Assembly: GCA_028714895.1 (NCBI GenBank)
Contig: JAQTLM010000011.1
Span: 33,727 to 97,726 of the forward strand
DNA from: Gallionella sp.
GTDB lineage: Bacteria; Pseudomonadota; Gammaproteobacteria; Burkholderiales; Gallionellaceae
Direction of reading: 5' to 3'
DNA: 64,000 nt
A program made the position numbers and the translations under genes. Shown here piece by piece: positions 36,835-44,970 of this stretch; positions within the stretch are counted from its first letter, which is position 1, and each line of letters starts with the position of its first letter. The notes below the pieces were generated by a model. That model saw only the letters and a program-made list of their open reading frames with translations, was not told the origin of the DNA and did not search any database.

Positions 36835-38655
36835 TTAGCTTTTTGGTTGATAATTTAGCGTAAAGTATAACCCGCGCCGCGCCTGATTGAAGAACTGTGC
36901 GGTCTCGTATCGCTTATCCAGCAAGTTGTCGATCCGCCCCTGCACCAGCCAATCCGCCGCGACGCGATGTTCGGCACGCACATCGAGCAAACCATAACCC
37001 CCCAATCGCTTGGTGCTGGTATTGGCAAGGTCATCAAATCGGCGGCCTTCCGCATACAGCGAAGTGGCCAAACGATATGCGCCAAAGTCATGTGCCACTT
37101 CGATGCGCATCGCTTCAGTTGCGCGGCGATTCAGCAGTTTACCTTGATTCACCCCGGAGGTTTGACGCGGATCTTGCAGGGTCAGCGTGCTGTTGATATC
37201 ACAATCCGCCAACTGCGTTTTCAGTTGACCTTCCAGGCCTTTTAAACGCGCAGTATCGATATTAACTGGCAAAAAGAAAGCATCAAAACCAATCAAATCG
37301 GTAATGTCAGTTTGATACGCATTCAGCGACCACTTGCCGAATGTGCCATGACCCGCCGCGCCAACTTCAACGCTGTGCGACAACTCAGGGCGTAGGGTAG
37401 CACTGCCAAATCCCGGGTAATACAATTGATTGAAGGTCGGGGCCTTGAATGCTGTGCCATAAGAAGCCGTCAAACGCATCGCATCATTGACTGCATAACC
37501 GTAGCCCAATCCGCCGGTATTATGGCCACCAAACTGCTGATTGTCATCGCGCCGCACACTGGCCTGCAGACTATGCGCACCGAAGCTGCCCTGATATTGC
37601 CCGAACAGCGCGCGGTTGTCGCGTGTGGGTCGGGTATAGACAGTGGTGCTATCGACACGGTCATTCTGGTAATCCAGCCCTGCCGTAAACAACTGATCGG
37701 TGTTCAGAGCAAAATCGTTCTGCCAGGACAGGCTGTCGCGTTGCGTATTGAAACGGGTTTTGAACTGCCCATTCAGAAAATTATTCGAGTTGTCCTGGCT
37801 GCTCCCGGCACGCAGGATCATGTTCCAGGCCTGCAGCGGAGCAAATTTCAGCGAGCCGCCCAGCACCTGCTGCACCCCTTCACCTTCGTTCACGAAGGAA
37901 CCGTCAAATTTGTTTTTGCTCTTTGCGCGCAGCAGTTGCGCATCGGCTACCACACCATTATCGAAGCGATAACCACCGTTCAAACCGAGCGACGAATTGT
38001 GATAGCCGTCTTTGTCCGGCTCATTAGTGAAACAACCTGCCACCAGACTGCCGCGGCATGCATTGAAGCCGGCGGTGTTTTGTTGATTGAGCTTGAAATT
38101 GAACCAGCCTTGCTCGCCGCCGCTCAATCCCACCGCACTATTCACCGTGCCATAACTCCCCGCCGTCGCGCTGAATGAAGGTGTCAGCGCACCGCCGCCC
38201 TTGCGGGTGAAAATCTGGATCACGCCGCCGATCGCCTCCGAGCCGTACAGGCTGGCGCGCGGCCCGCGCACGATTTCGATACGCTCGATCTGCGCGACGG
38301 GAATATCCTGAAATGATGCCGTGCCTAAAGTTGCCGAGCCGACCTTGATGCCGTCCACCAGCACCAGTACGTGATCGGCATTGGTGCCGCGCAGAAACAC
38401 CGAAGTCGCCTTGCCCGTGCCGCCACTGTTGCTGAGGGTCAACCCCGCCACACCGCGCAGCACATCCGGTAAAGATTGTACTTGCAGGCGGGCTATATCC
38501 TGACGGGTGATGATGGAAACGGAAGCCAGAGTAGCATCGGCGGATTGCGCGGTGCGCGTGGCGGTGACGACTGTATCCGGCAAAGTCTCGTTAACAACTG
38601 CGTAAACATGGGTACACACCGCACTGAGCAGCGCAGCAGATAGTTTGTATTTCAT
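36835..38655 (-). CDS. btuB: TonB-dependent vitamin B12 outer-membrane receptor
   Basis: BtuB imports cobalamin across the outer membrane with energy from TonB. The 606-residue precursor has a signal peptide, a TonB box ETLPDTVVTATRT just after it, the plug domain (LPDVLRGVAGLTLSNSGGTG; VLVLVDGIKVGSATLG; IERIEIVRGPRASLYGSEAI) and a 22-strand barrel ending in a terminal aromatic region. Substrate is taken from the B12 riboswitch upstream and the cobalamin genes downstream. The start is the ATG at 38655 with an AGGAG site. Confidence 0.93.
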   Translation of the reverse strand: MKYKLSAALLSAVCTHVYAVVNETLPDTVVTATRTAQSADATLASVSIITRQDIARLQVQSLPDVLRGVAGLTLSNSGGTGKATSVFLRGTNADHVLVLVDGIKVGSATLGTASFQDIPVAQIERIEIVRGPRASLYGSEAIGGVIQIFTRKGGGALTPSFSATAGSYGTVNSAVGLSGGEQGWFNFKLNQQNTAGFNACRGSLVAGCFTNEPDKDGYHNSSLGLNGGYRFDNGVVADAQLLRAKSKNKFDGSFVNEGEGVQQVLGGSLKFAPLQAWNMILRAGSSQDNSNNFLNGQFKTRFNTQRDSLSWQNDFALNTDQLFTAGLDYQNDRVDSTTVYTRPTRDNRALFGQYQGSFGAHSLQASVRRDDNQQFGGHNTGGLGYGYAVNDAMRLTASYGTAFKAPTFNQLYYPGFGSATLRPELSHSVEVGAAGHGTFGKWSLNAYQTDITDLIGFDAFFLPVNIDTARLKGLEGQLKTQLADCDINSTLTLQDPRQTSGVNQGKLLNRRATEAMRIEVAHDFGAYRLATSLYAEGRRFDDLANTSTKRLGGYGLLDVRAEHRVAADWLVQGRIDNLLDKRYETAQFFNQARRGLYFTLNYQPKS

Positions 38656-38779
38656 TTGAAGTGCTCCTGAAAATTTCCAAGCGTCCCCGTTGGAAGATTA
38701 AATTCAGGAAAAGCGGCGGGTAAAAAGCAGAGTTTGAACAGCGCGACTGTTCATTTTCCGATGCGCCACCCGCAGCATC

Positions 38780-38965
38780 TCCTGTTCCTTTGCTCCGGGG
38801 CCGGTCTCCGGGCTCGCAAGTCTTGATTTGCCGCCTTCCCATGATCGCTCACAGTGGCATACTGGCAAATCCGCACTCGCTTACCGTTGCGGGGGCAGCA
38901 CAGGCATTGGGTTGTTTTCCCTCACCTGTTTCCCGTTTAACTCGTCTGCAAGCAGACAAGAACCT
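38780..38965 (-). promoter_or_regulatory. Cobalamin riboswitch controlling the btuB-cob operon
   Basis: The minus strand shows the class hallmarks in order: ACGGGAAACAGGTG, then CAATGCCTGTGCTGCCCCCG, AACGGTAAGCG, GCCACTG, CATGGGAAGGCGG, and the B12-box region GCGAGCCCGGAGACCGGCC. It ends about 125 nt before the btuB start, leaving room for an expression platform that includes the hairpin GATGCTGCGGGTGGCGCATC. Bound adenosylcobalamin should lower expression of the operon. Confidence 0.93.
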
Positions 38966-39080
38966 CAAAGCAGCGCGCACTTTAGCACAGGCGCGACGCG
39001 CTGCCAAAAAATCACAAACTGCTTTCAGAACTCCGGCTTACCGTTTGACTTATCAGCACTTTTCAAATTATAGTCAGCGC

Positions 39081-39281
39081 ATGGAAAACGAATTGAACGC
39101 ACTGGAAGGCAAACTTGCCCAGCTGATACAGGTGAGCGGCAAGCTGCGTGCGGAAAACCACCAGTTGCGCCAGGAACTGGCGCATGCGCTTAGTAGCAAC
39201 CGGCAATGCAGCGACAAGGTGGAAAGCGCAAAAGCGCGTTTGGAAAAATTGCTGCTTACCCTTCCTGAAGAACAAACATGA
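39081..39281 (+). CDS. Small coiled-coil protein, probable ZapB-like
   Basis: This 66-residue protein is almost entirely a heptad-repeat coiled coil (ENELNALEGKLAQLIQVSGK; LRAENHQLRQELAHALSSN). It overlaps zapA by four bases (ATGA). Gene order and shape suggest the FtsZ-ring-associated coiled-coil protein that partners ZapA. The name is inferred; sequence in this family is poorly conserved. Confidence 0.75.
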   Translation: MENELNALEGKLAQLIQVSGKLRAENHQLRQELAHALSSNRQCSDKVESAKARLEKLLLTLPEEQT

Positions 39282-39589
39282 GCGGCGCCACTAAAACGCT
39301 GGATATCAAGCTTCTCGACCGGGAATTGCGCGTCGCCTGCCCCGAAGAGGAACGCGGCGAACTGCTCGATTCCGTTGCCTACCTGGACAAAAAAATGCGC
39401 GAGATCCGCGATGCCGGCAAGATCGCCAGCGTCGAACGCATCGCGCTGATGGCCGCGCTCAACATCACCCACGAACTGCTTTCCGTGAAAATCGGACGCG
39501 GCTTTGACGTCGCCGATTTTAAGCGTAGAATCGATTCCATGCAGACGGCGATCGACCAGGCATTAGCCGAACAAGACACGCTGTTCTGA
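39278..39589 (+). CDS. zapA: Cell division protein ZapA
   Basis: ZapA binds FtsZ and bundles its filaments at midcell. The 103-residue protein begins KTLDIKLLDRELRVACPEEE and continues with LLDSVAYLDKKMREIRDAGK and a C-terminal coiled coil. It is translated with the coiled-coil gene upstream and is followed by 6S RNA, the classical order. Confidence 0.92.
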   Translation: MSGATKTLDIKLLDRELRVACPEEERGELLDSVAYLDKKMREIRDAGKIASVERIALMAALNITHELLSVKIGRGFDVADFKRRIDSMQTAIDQALAEQDTLF

Positions 39590-39607
39590 CAATTAAATTA
39601 CAGGTTT

Positions 39608-39796
39608 GTCCCCTGCGGTGTACGACAGATCCATATATTCTTTGAACCAATAAGCTTTGCTTAAGGCCGCGACCCTTGATGTTACTGTTGTGAATGTCCC
39701 CATTGGCTGTATTTGGCGGACGTACCTGATGTGACTGGGAAGTGACTCTCTTGAACCCAGGTTCAAGGTGCTGGGTCAACGGCACAGGCGGGGGAC
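39608..39796 (+). ncRNA. ssrS: 6S RNA
   Basis: The 189-nt stretch begins GTCCCCTGCGGTGT and ends GCACAGGCGGGGGAC, which pair to close the long hairpin of 6S RNA. A large central bulge region lies between. It directly follows zapA, the position of ssrS in many Proteobacteria, and is followed by a strong terminator. 6S RNA binds the housekeeping RNA polymerase and lowers transcription in stationary phase. Exact ends are estimated from the terminal pairing. Confidence 0.88.
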
Positions 39797-39804
39797 TTTA
39801 TTTC

Positions 39805-39836
39805 AGTGCGACCTTATTCAGGTCGCACTTTTTGTT
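39805..39836 (+). terminator. Rho-independent terminator after 6S RNA
   Basis: AGTGCGACC and GGTCGCACT form a perfect 9-bp stem with a 7-nt loop, followed by TTTTTG. It precedes the EVE-domain gene. Confidence 0.88.
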
Positions 39837-39850
39837 TGCGGATAGGAACC

Positions 39851-40315
<465 letters not shown>

Positions 40316-40342
40316 AAGCCTCTGCCAACGGATGGATTTGCG

Positions 40343-40391
40343 TAGGTGCGGATTTATCCACACAAAATGGGCGAATAAATTCGCCCCTACT
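40343..40391. repeat. Short inverted repeat, GTAGG...CCTAC type
   Basis: GTAGGTGCGGATTTAT and ATAAATTCGCCCCTAC are imperfect inverted copies about 17 bp apart. Similar repeats are at 49900-49967 and 59282-59339. Confidence 0.65.
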
Positions 40392-40415
40392 GCGCGATTC
40401 GACAGGGACTTTCTG

Positions 40416-41213
40416 ATGGAATGGTATCTGGCCTACCTCCTGCTCGGCGCCTTCGTCGGTTTTTTCGCCGGACTGCTCGGCATTGGCGGCGGGCTGGTGC
40501 TGGTTCCGGTGCTGAGCTTCCTGTTTGAAGCACAGCATCTGGGCGGAGCGCAAAATCTGCATCTCGCGCTGGGCACCTCGATGGCGGCCATTCTCTACAC
40601 CGCCGCTTCCAGCGCGTATACGCACCGCGCGCATGGTGCGGTCAACATGCATATCGTGCGCAGCATGACGCCGGGCCTGCTGCTGGGCACGCTGCTCGGA
40701 GCACTGTTCGCCAGCAACGTCTCACAGTTTTATCTGGCGGTATTTTTCGCGCTGTTCGTATATTTCGCCGCCGCGCAAATGCTGCTCGGGCTCAGGCCGA
40801 AGGCTACCCGGCAACTGCCCGGGCGCGCCGGACTGACGCTGGTCGGCAGCGGCATCGGTGCGATCAGCAGCCTGGTTTCCATCGGCGGCGGGACGCTGAG
40901 CGTACCCTTCATGCTGTGGCACAACATCCCTTTCAAACAGGCCATCGGCACCTCGGCCGCACTCGGTTTTCCCATCGCGTTCGGCGGCACGATAGGTTAT
41001 GTCGCCACCGGCCTAATGTTGCATTCGTTGCCTGCCGGAACGCTGGGCTTCGTCTACCTCCCCGCGCTGCTCATGCTCGCTCTGGGCAGCGCTTTCACCA
41101 CCACGCTCGGCGCAAAAGCAACCCACAGGCTACCGCTGGATCCGCTGCGCCGCGGCTTTGCTATTCTGCTGTTGGTCTTGGCAACGAGAATGCTGCTGAA
41201 GGCTTTCGCCTGA
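40416..41213 (+). CDS. TSUP family membrane permease (TauE/SafE-like)
   Basis: This 265-residue protein has about eight transmembrane helices and the two repeated family motifs FFAGLLGIGGGLVLVPVL and AISSLVSIGGGTLSVPFML. Members export or import sulfite, sulfonates or other small anions; the substrate here is unknown. The start at 40416 is chosen to begin just before the first helix (MEWYLAYLLLGAFVG). Confidence 0.88.
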   Translation: MEWYLAYLLLGAFVGFFAGLLGIGGGLVLVPVLSFLFEAQHLGGAQNLHLALGTSMAAILYTAASSAYTHRAHGAVNMHIVRSMTPGLLLGTLLGALFASNVSQFYLAVFFALFVYFAAAQMLLGLRPKATRQLPGRAGLTLVGSGIGAISSLVSIGGGTLSVPFMLWHNIPFKQAIGTSAALGFPIAFGGTIGYVATGLMLHSLPAGTLGFVYLPALLMLALGSAFTTTLGAKATHRLPLDPLRRGFAILLLVLATRMLLKAFA

Positions 41214-41220
41214 GAGTCAA

Positions 41221-41279
41221 TGTAGCGTGCGCTGCGCGCACGGCATAATTCAGGGATCGTGCGCGCAGCGCACGCTACA
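41221..41279. repeat. Perfect 22-bp inverted repeat
   Basis: TGTAGCGTGCGCTGCGCGCA plus CG at 41221-41242 is repeated inverted at 41258-41279 with a 15-bp spacer. It lies between the convergent TSUP and ctaA genes and may also act as a two-way terminator-like hairpin. Confidence 0.8.
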
Positions 41280-41296
41280 CAGCCGGAACAAAATAG

Positions 41297-41390
41297 GTAG
41301 CCTGGATGAAGCGTAGCGGAATCCGGGGGAAAGCATTCCGCAAGCACTCCCCGGATTCCGGCCTTCGGCCTGCATCCAGGCTACGAATAG
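41297..41390. repeat. Inverted repeat, TAGCCTGGATG type
   Basis: TAGCCTGGATG and GGAATCCGGGG near the left end recur inverted as CCCCGGATTCC and CATCCAGGCTA at the right end. A related element is at 60253-60331 between pcm and tolC. Confidence 0.75.
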
Positions 41391-41392
41391 AC

Positions 41393-42337
41393 CTACGTCT
41401 TCCGTAGCCGGAAACCCAACGCCACCAACGCAACCAGCAACAGCATCGCCACCGCGTTGTGCAGCACCGCAACCAGCAGCGGCAAACCGAACAGCACATT
41501 GGCGATGCCGAGTGCGAACTGAAGCACGATCAATCCCAGGATGGCCTTGCCGATATTGTGCAAGCCTTTCACCGCCATGATCCTGGTGGACAGCCAACCC
41601 AGGTAAACAAGGGCAAGCAGCGCGCCGGCCCGATGCATCCAGTGGATTGCCGTCAACCTTTCCACGGAAAGCGGCAGGCCGGAATGATCCAGACTGTATG
41701 AAAAATCCATCGGCGGCAGCAGCGCGCCCTGACAAAGCGGAAACCCGGTGCAGACCAGCGCGGCGAAATTGGAGCTTACCCAGCCGCCCAGCATGATTTG
41801 AACCAGCAGCAGCGCGATGCCCAGCCACGCAAGTCCGCGCCATTTTTGCGCCGCGCCTGAATCGACTGCGGCAGGTTGCGCCAGCTGGCGCAGCGCAATC
41901 CACGCCAGCAGTATCAGCATCGCCACCCCACCCGCAAGATGCACCAGCACAATGACCGGCCGCGGCAGGTGCGCAAAAGCCCAGATGCCGAACACCGCCA
42001 GGAATGCCATCAAACCCACCAGCAGGGTCGGTAGCAAAGGCGATTGCCGCAATGCCTTGCGCTTTTTCCACGCCAACCCGCCAACCGCGATAGCCAGTAT
42101 CCCCAGCAATTGCACCACCTGGCTGTGCAGCTTCCACTGCCACGAGGTATGGCCGCGCCCGGTACCCGATTGTGCAGCGCCGGCCTGCGGCGGCTGTCTT
42201 TCCTTCAGCGCATTTTCCTCATAGCAGGCAGGCCAGTTGGCACAACCCAGGCCGGCATCGGAAAGGCGCGCATAAGCGCTCAACACCACCGCGCAAAAAG
42301 CGAGAACGCAGGTAACTAGGACAAGTTTCAGATACAT
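41393..42337 (-). CDS. ctaA: Heme A synthase (CtaA/Cox15)
   Basis: CtaA oxidises heme O to heme A for aa3-type cytochrome oxidase in the inner membrane. The 314-residue protein has eight transmembrane helices and the conserved segments LSDAGLGCANWPACY, HSQVVQLLGILAI, LVHLAGGVAMLILL and IHWMHRAGALLALVYLG, which carry the heme-ligand histidines. No oxidase or ctaB gene adjoins it in this window. Confidence 0.92.
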   Translation of the reverse strand: MYLKLVLVTCVLAFCAVVLSAYARLSDAGLGCANWPACYEENALKERQPPQAGAAQSGTGRGHTSWQWKLHSQVVQLLGILAIAVGGLAWKKRKALRQSPLLPTLLVGLMAFLAVFGIWAFAHLPRPVIVLVHLAGGVAMLILLAWIALRQLAQPAAVDSGAAQKWRGLAWLGIALLLVQIMLGGWVSSNFAALVCTGFPLCQGALLPPMDFSYSLDHSGLPLSVERLTAIHWMHRAGALLALVYLGWLSTRIMAVKGLHNIGKAILGLIVLQFALGIANVLFGLPLLVAVLHNAVAMLLLVALVALGFRLRKT

Positions 42338-42657
42338 CGGCTGATACCGGAAAAAATGACGGCGCGATTGTATGCTATCGCGACTGGCAAGGCGAGATGG
42401 ATGCCAGATGGCTTATCCGGCCTATTGAGTATTCTGTAAATTTGCGACAAAAGCCCCGTTCGGGCTGATGCTTCGACTTTGCTCAGCACAGGGTACGCAG
42501 AGCGTATCGAAGCGCAAGGTTGCCGCAAGTTTTCATCCTTCGATACATCAGGATGAACGGTGTAATGAATTACGGAATGCTCAATAGTTCGACGCCTGCA
42601 ACGGTGTCCAATGCCCTATTTATGCTAATCTGCACGGGTATTTTTCAGGAAATTTGT
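42338..42657. other. Intergenic stretch without a supported gene
   Basis: Between ctaA and the element before ilvA I see no convincing coding region. Around 42465-42515 there is repeat-like sequence (GCTTCGACTTTGCTCAGCAC and GAGCGTATCGAAG, inverted words) of the dispersed type. Promoters for ctaA (leftward) and ilvA (rightward) probably lie here. Confidence 0.5.
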
Positions 42658-42799
42658 TATGTCCTCTGGAAATTCGTTTTGCGGGATGAAGCGCAAGAAG
42701 CCGCGCAGCGAACGACGAGACATATCGAATAGATAGGCGAGGAGTGAGCGAGCACGCGACGCCGCGATTCGCCCGCAAAACGGATTTATAGAGGACATA
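42658..42799. mobile_element. MITE-like element abutting the ilvA start codon
   Basis: The left end (TATGTCCTCTGGAAATTCG, 42658-42685) is inverted at the right end (42772-42799, CGGATTTATAGAGGACATA) with 25 of 28 positions kept, giving a 142-bp unit with no gene. The right terminal repeat contains AGAGGA, the apparent ribosome site of ilvA, and its last base is the A of the ATG. Internal words match the insert in cobD. Confidence 0.75.
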
Positions 42800-44307
42800 T
42801 GAACGGTTATTTGAAACGCATCCTCAACGCGCGCGTGTACGACGTGGCGATCGAAAGCCCGCTGGAGTTAGCGCCCAATCTTTCCGCGCGCCTCGGCAAC
42901 ACGCTGCTGCTCAAGCGCGAAGACATGCAGCCGGTGTTTTCCTTCAAGCTGCGCGGCGCATACAACAAGATGGCGCAACTCACGCCGGAGCAGTTGAAGC
43001 GCGGCGTCATCGCCGCCTCGGCGGGCAACCACGCGCAGGGCGTCGCACTCAGCGCGCAGAAGCTCGGCTGCAAGGCGGTGATCGTGATGCCTGTCACCAC
43101 GCCGCAGATCAAGATCGACGCGGTGAAGGGGCGCGGTGCGAAAGTGGTGCTGCACGGCGATTCCTACTCCGACGCCTACCAGCACGCGCTGGAACTGGAA
43201 CAACAGGAGGGGATGACCTTCGTCCATCCCTACGACGATCCCGACGTGATCGCCGGGCAGGGCACCATCGCGATGGAAATCCTGCGCCAGCACACAAGGC
43301 CGATCCACGCGATCTTCTGCGCCATCGGCGGCGGCGGGCTGGCCGCCGGCGTGGCGGCCTACGTCAAGCAATTACGCCCCGAGATCAAGATCATCGGCGT
43401 GCAGCCGGTCGATTCCGACGCCATGTACCGTTCACTGAAAGCCAAGCGGCGCGTCACGCTCGACCATGTCGGGCTGTTCGCCGACGGCGTGGCGGTCAAG
43501 CAGGTCGGGCAGGAAACCTTCCGCCTGTGCCGCAAGCTGGTCGACGAAATCATCCTGGTGGATACCGACGCCACCTGCGCCGCGATCAAGGACGTATTCG
43601 AAGACACCCGCTCGATCCTCGAACCGGCGGGTGCGCTCGCCATCGCCGGGGCCAAGCTGTATGCCGCGCGCGAAGAGCTCAAGGGCGAGACGCTGGTCGC
43701 CATCGCCTGCGGCGCGAACATGAATTTCGACCGCCTGCGCTTCGTCGCAGAACGCGCCGAAATCGGCGAGCGGCGCGAGGCGATCCTCGCCGTCACGATC
43801 CCGGAAACGCCCGGCAGCTTCCGCAAATTCTGCACCTTGCTCGGCAAGCGCAACATCACCGAATTCAACTACCGCTACGCCGACCCGAAGGCGGCGCAGG
43901 TGTTCGTCGGCATCCAGGTGCGCAACCAGTCGGAGACCGCCGAGCTGGTGGACAAGTTGCAGCGCAACAAACTACCCGCACTCGACTTGAGCGACAACGA
44001 AATGGCCAAGCTGCATTTGCGCCATCTGGTCGGTGGGCATGCACCGGAGGTCAAGGACGAAATCCTGTTCCGCTTCGAGTTCCCGGAACGCCCCGGCGCG
44101 CTGATGAACTTCCTCAACAGCATGAGCCACAGCTGGAACATCAGCCTGTTCCACTACCGCAACCACGGCGCGGACTACGGGCGCGTACTGGTCGGCATGC
44201 AGGTGCCGCACCACGACAAGAAGGCGCTGAAGACCTTCCTCGACACCCTCGGCTACCGTTACTGGGACGAGAGCGACAATCCGGCGTACCGGCTGTTCCT
44301 GGGCTGA
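42799..44307 (+). CDS. ilvA: Threonine ammonia-lyase, biosynthetic (threonine deaminase)
   Basis: IlvA converts threonine to 2-oxobutanoate, the first step to isoleucine. The 502-residue protein has the PLP lysine in QPVFSFKLRGAYNKM, the substrate loop SAGNHAQGVALSAQKLG and the phosphate-binding loop CAIGGGGLAAGVAAY. Two C-terminal ACT-like regulatory domains (about 325-500, beginning AILAVTIPETPGSF and ILFRFEFPERPGALMNF) make it the allosteric, isoleucine-sensitive type. Its ribosome site is within a short inverted-repeat element. Fau follows after three bases. Confidence 0.95.
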   Translation: MNGYLKRILNARVYDVAIESPLELAPNLSARLGNTLLLKREDMQPVFSFKLRGAYNKMAQLTPEQLKRGVIAASAGNHAQGVALSAQKLGCKAVIVMPVTTPQIKIDAVKGRGAKVVLHGDSYSDAYQHALELEQQEGMTFVHPYDDPDVIAGQGTIAMEILRQHTRPIHAIFCAIGGGGLAAGVAAYVKQLRPEIKIIGVQPVDSDAMYRSLKAKRRVTLDHVGLFADGVAVKQVGQETFRLCRKLVDEIILVDTDATCAAIKDVFEDTRSILEPAGALAIAGAKLYAAREELKGETLVAIACGANMNFDRLRFVAERAEIGERREAILAVTIPETPGSFRKFCTLLGKRNITEFNYRYADPKAAQVFVGIQVRNQSETAELVDKLQRNKLPALDLSDNEMAKLHLRHLVGGHAPEVKDEILFRFEFPERPGALMNFLNSMSHSWNISLFHYRNHGADYGRVLVGMQVPHHDKKALKTFLDTLGYRYWDESDNPAYRLFLG

Positions 44308-44310
44308 CAT

Positions 44311-44940
44311 ATGCCTCAATCGCTCAAGCAGATCACCCGCAAGAGCACGCTATCCCTGCGCGAGCAGCTTCCTGCCGATATCCGCACCGCGTACAGCGCG
44401 GTCATCACCGAACGGCTGCTGCAACTGCCGGAGTACCGGCAGGCAGGCACCGTGCTGGGCTATATGAACTTCGGCGCGGAGTTCGCCAGCGAACTGTGGG
44501 TTGCCCGTGTCCTGGCAGACGGCAAGCGCTTGGCCCTACCCAAGGTGAACCACCACACCAACCATCTCGACCTGTATTGGGTGGAAGACCTGGAGAACCA
44601 GTTGGCGGCGGGTTTGTGGGGGATACGCGAACCGGTCGTGGAACGCTGCGAACGGCTGGATAACCCAAATGAGGTAGAATTCGCCTTGCTGCCGGGGGTG
44701 GCGTTTACCCGCGACGGCGCGCGGCTTGGCTATGGCGGCGGATTTTACGACAAATTGCTGGCGAACCTGAATCATGCAGGCGGGACGCAACGGCCCGTGC
44801 TGGTTGCCGCAGCGTTTGCGTTGCAGCTCGTCGAGCTCCTTCCACAGGAGGCGACCGACGTAAAAGTCGAATGGATTATTACCGAGCAGGAAACGCTCGC
44901 TTGCCCTGCACAAGCGAGCGCCATTCAGGAATTTCCATAA
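44311..44940 (+). CDS. 5-formyltetrahydrofolate cyclo-ligase
   Basis: This enzyme converts 5-formyl-THF to 5,10-methenyl-THF with ATP. The 209-residue protein shows the family segments GTVLGYMNFGAEFAS, LPKVNH and the C-terminal nucleotide loop LLPGVAFTRDGARLGYGGGF. In many Proteobacteria this gene (ygfA/fau) follows 6S RNA; here ssrS is about 4.5 kb upstream and the gene has moved behind ilvA. Confidence 0.9.
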   Translation: MPQSLKQITRKSTLSLREQLPADIRTAYSAVITERLLQLPEYRQAGTVLGYMNFGAEFASELWVARVLADGKRLALPKVNHHTNHLDLYWVEDLENQLAAGLWGIREPVVERCERLDNPNEVEFALLPGVAFTRDGARLGYGGGFYDKLLANLNHAGGTQRPVLVAAAFALQLVELLPQEATDVKVEWIITEQETLACPAQASAIQEFP

Positions 44941-44970
44941 CAGACGTTGCGGCAATAAGGAAGCGGAAAG

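Noticed and set aside
42520..42732. Open frame of 70 codons before ilvA
   Set aside because: It runs through dispersed-repeat sequence and into the short inverted-repeat element; no ribosome site or family pattern.
43527..44663. Open frame of 378 codons on the plus strand overlapping ilvA
   Set aside because: Arg/Gly/Ala-rich shadow translation in another frame of ilvA and the cyclo-ligase gene, without domain pattern.
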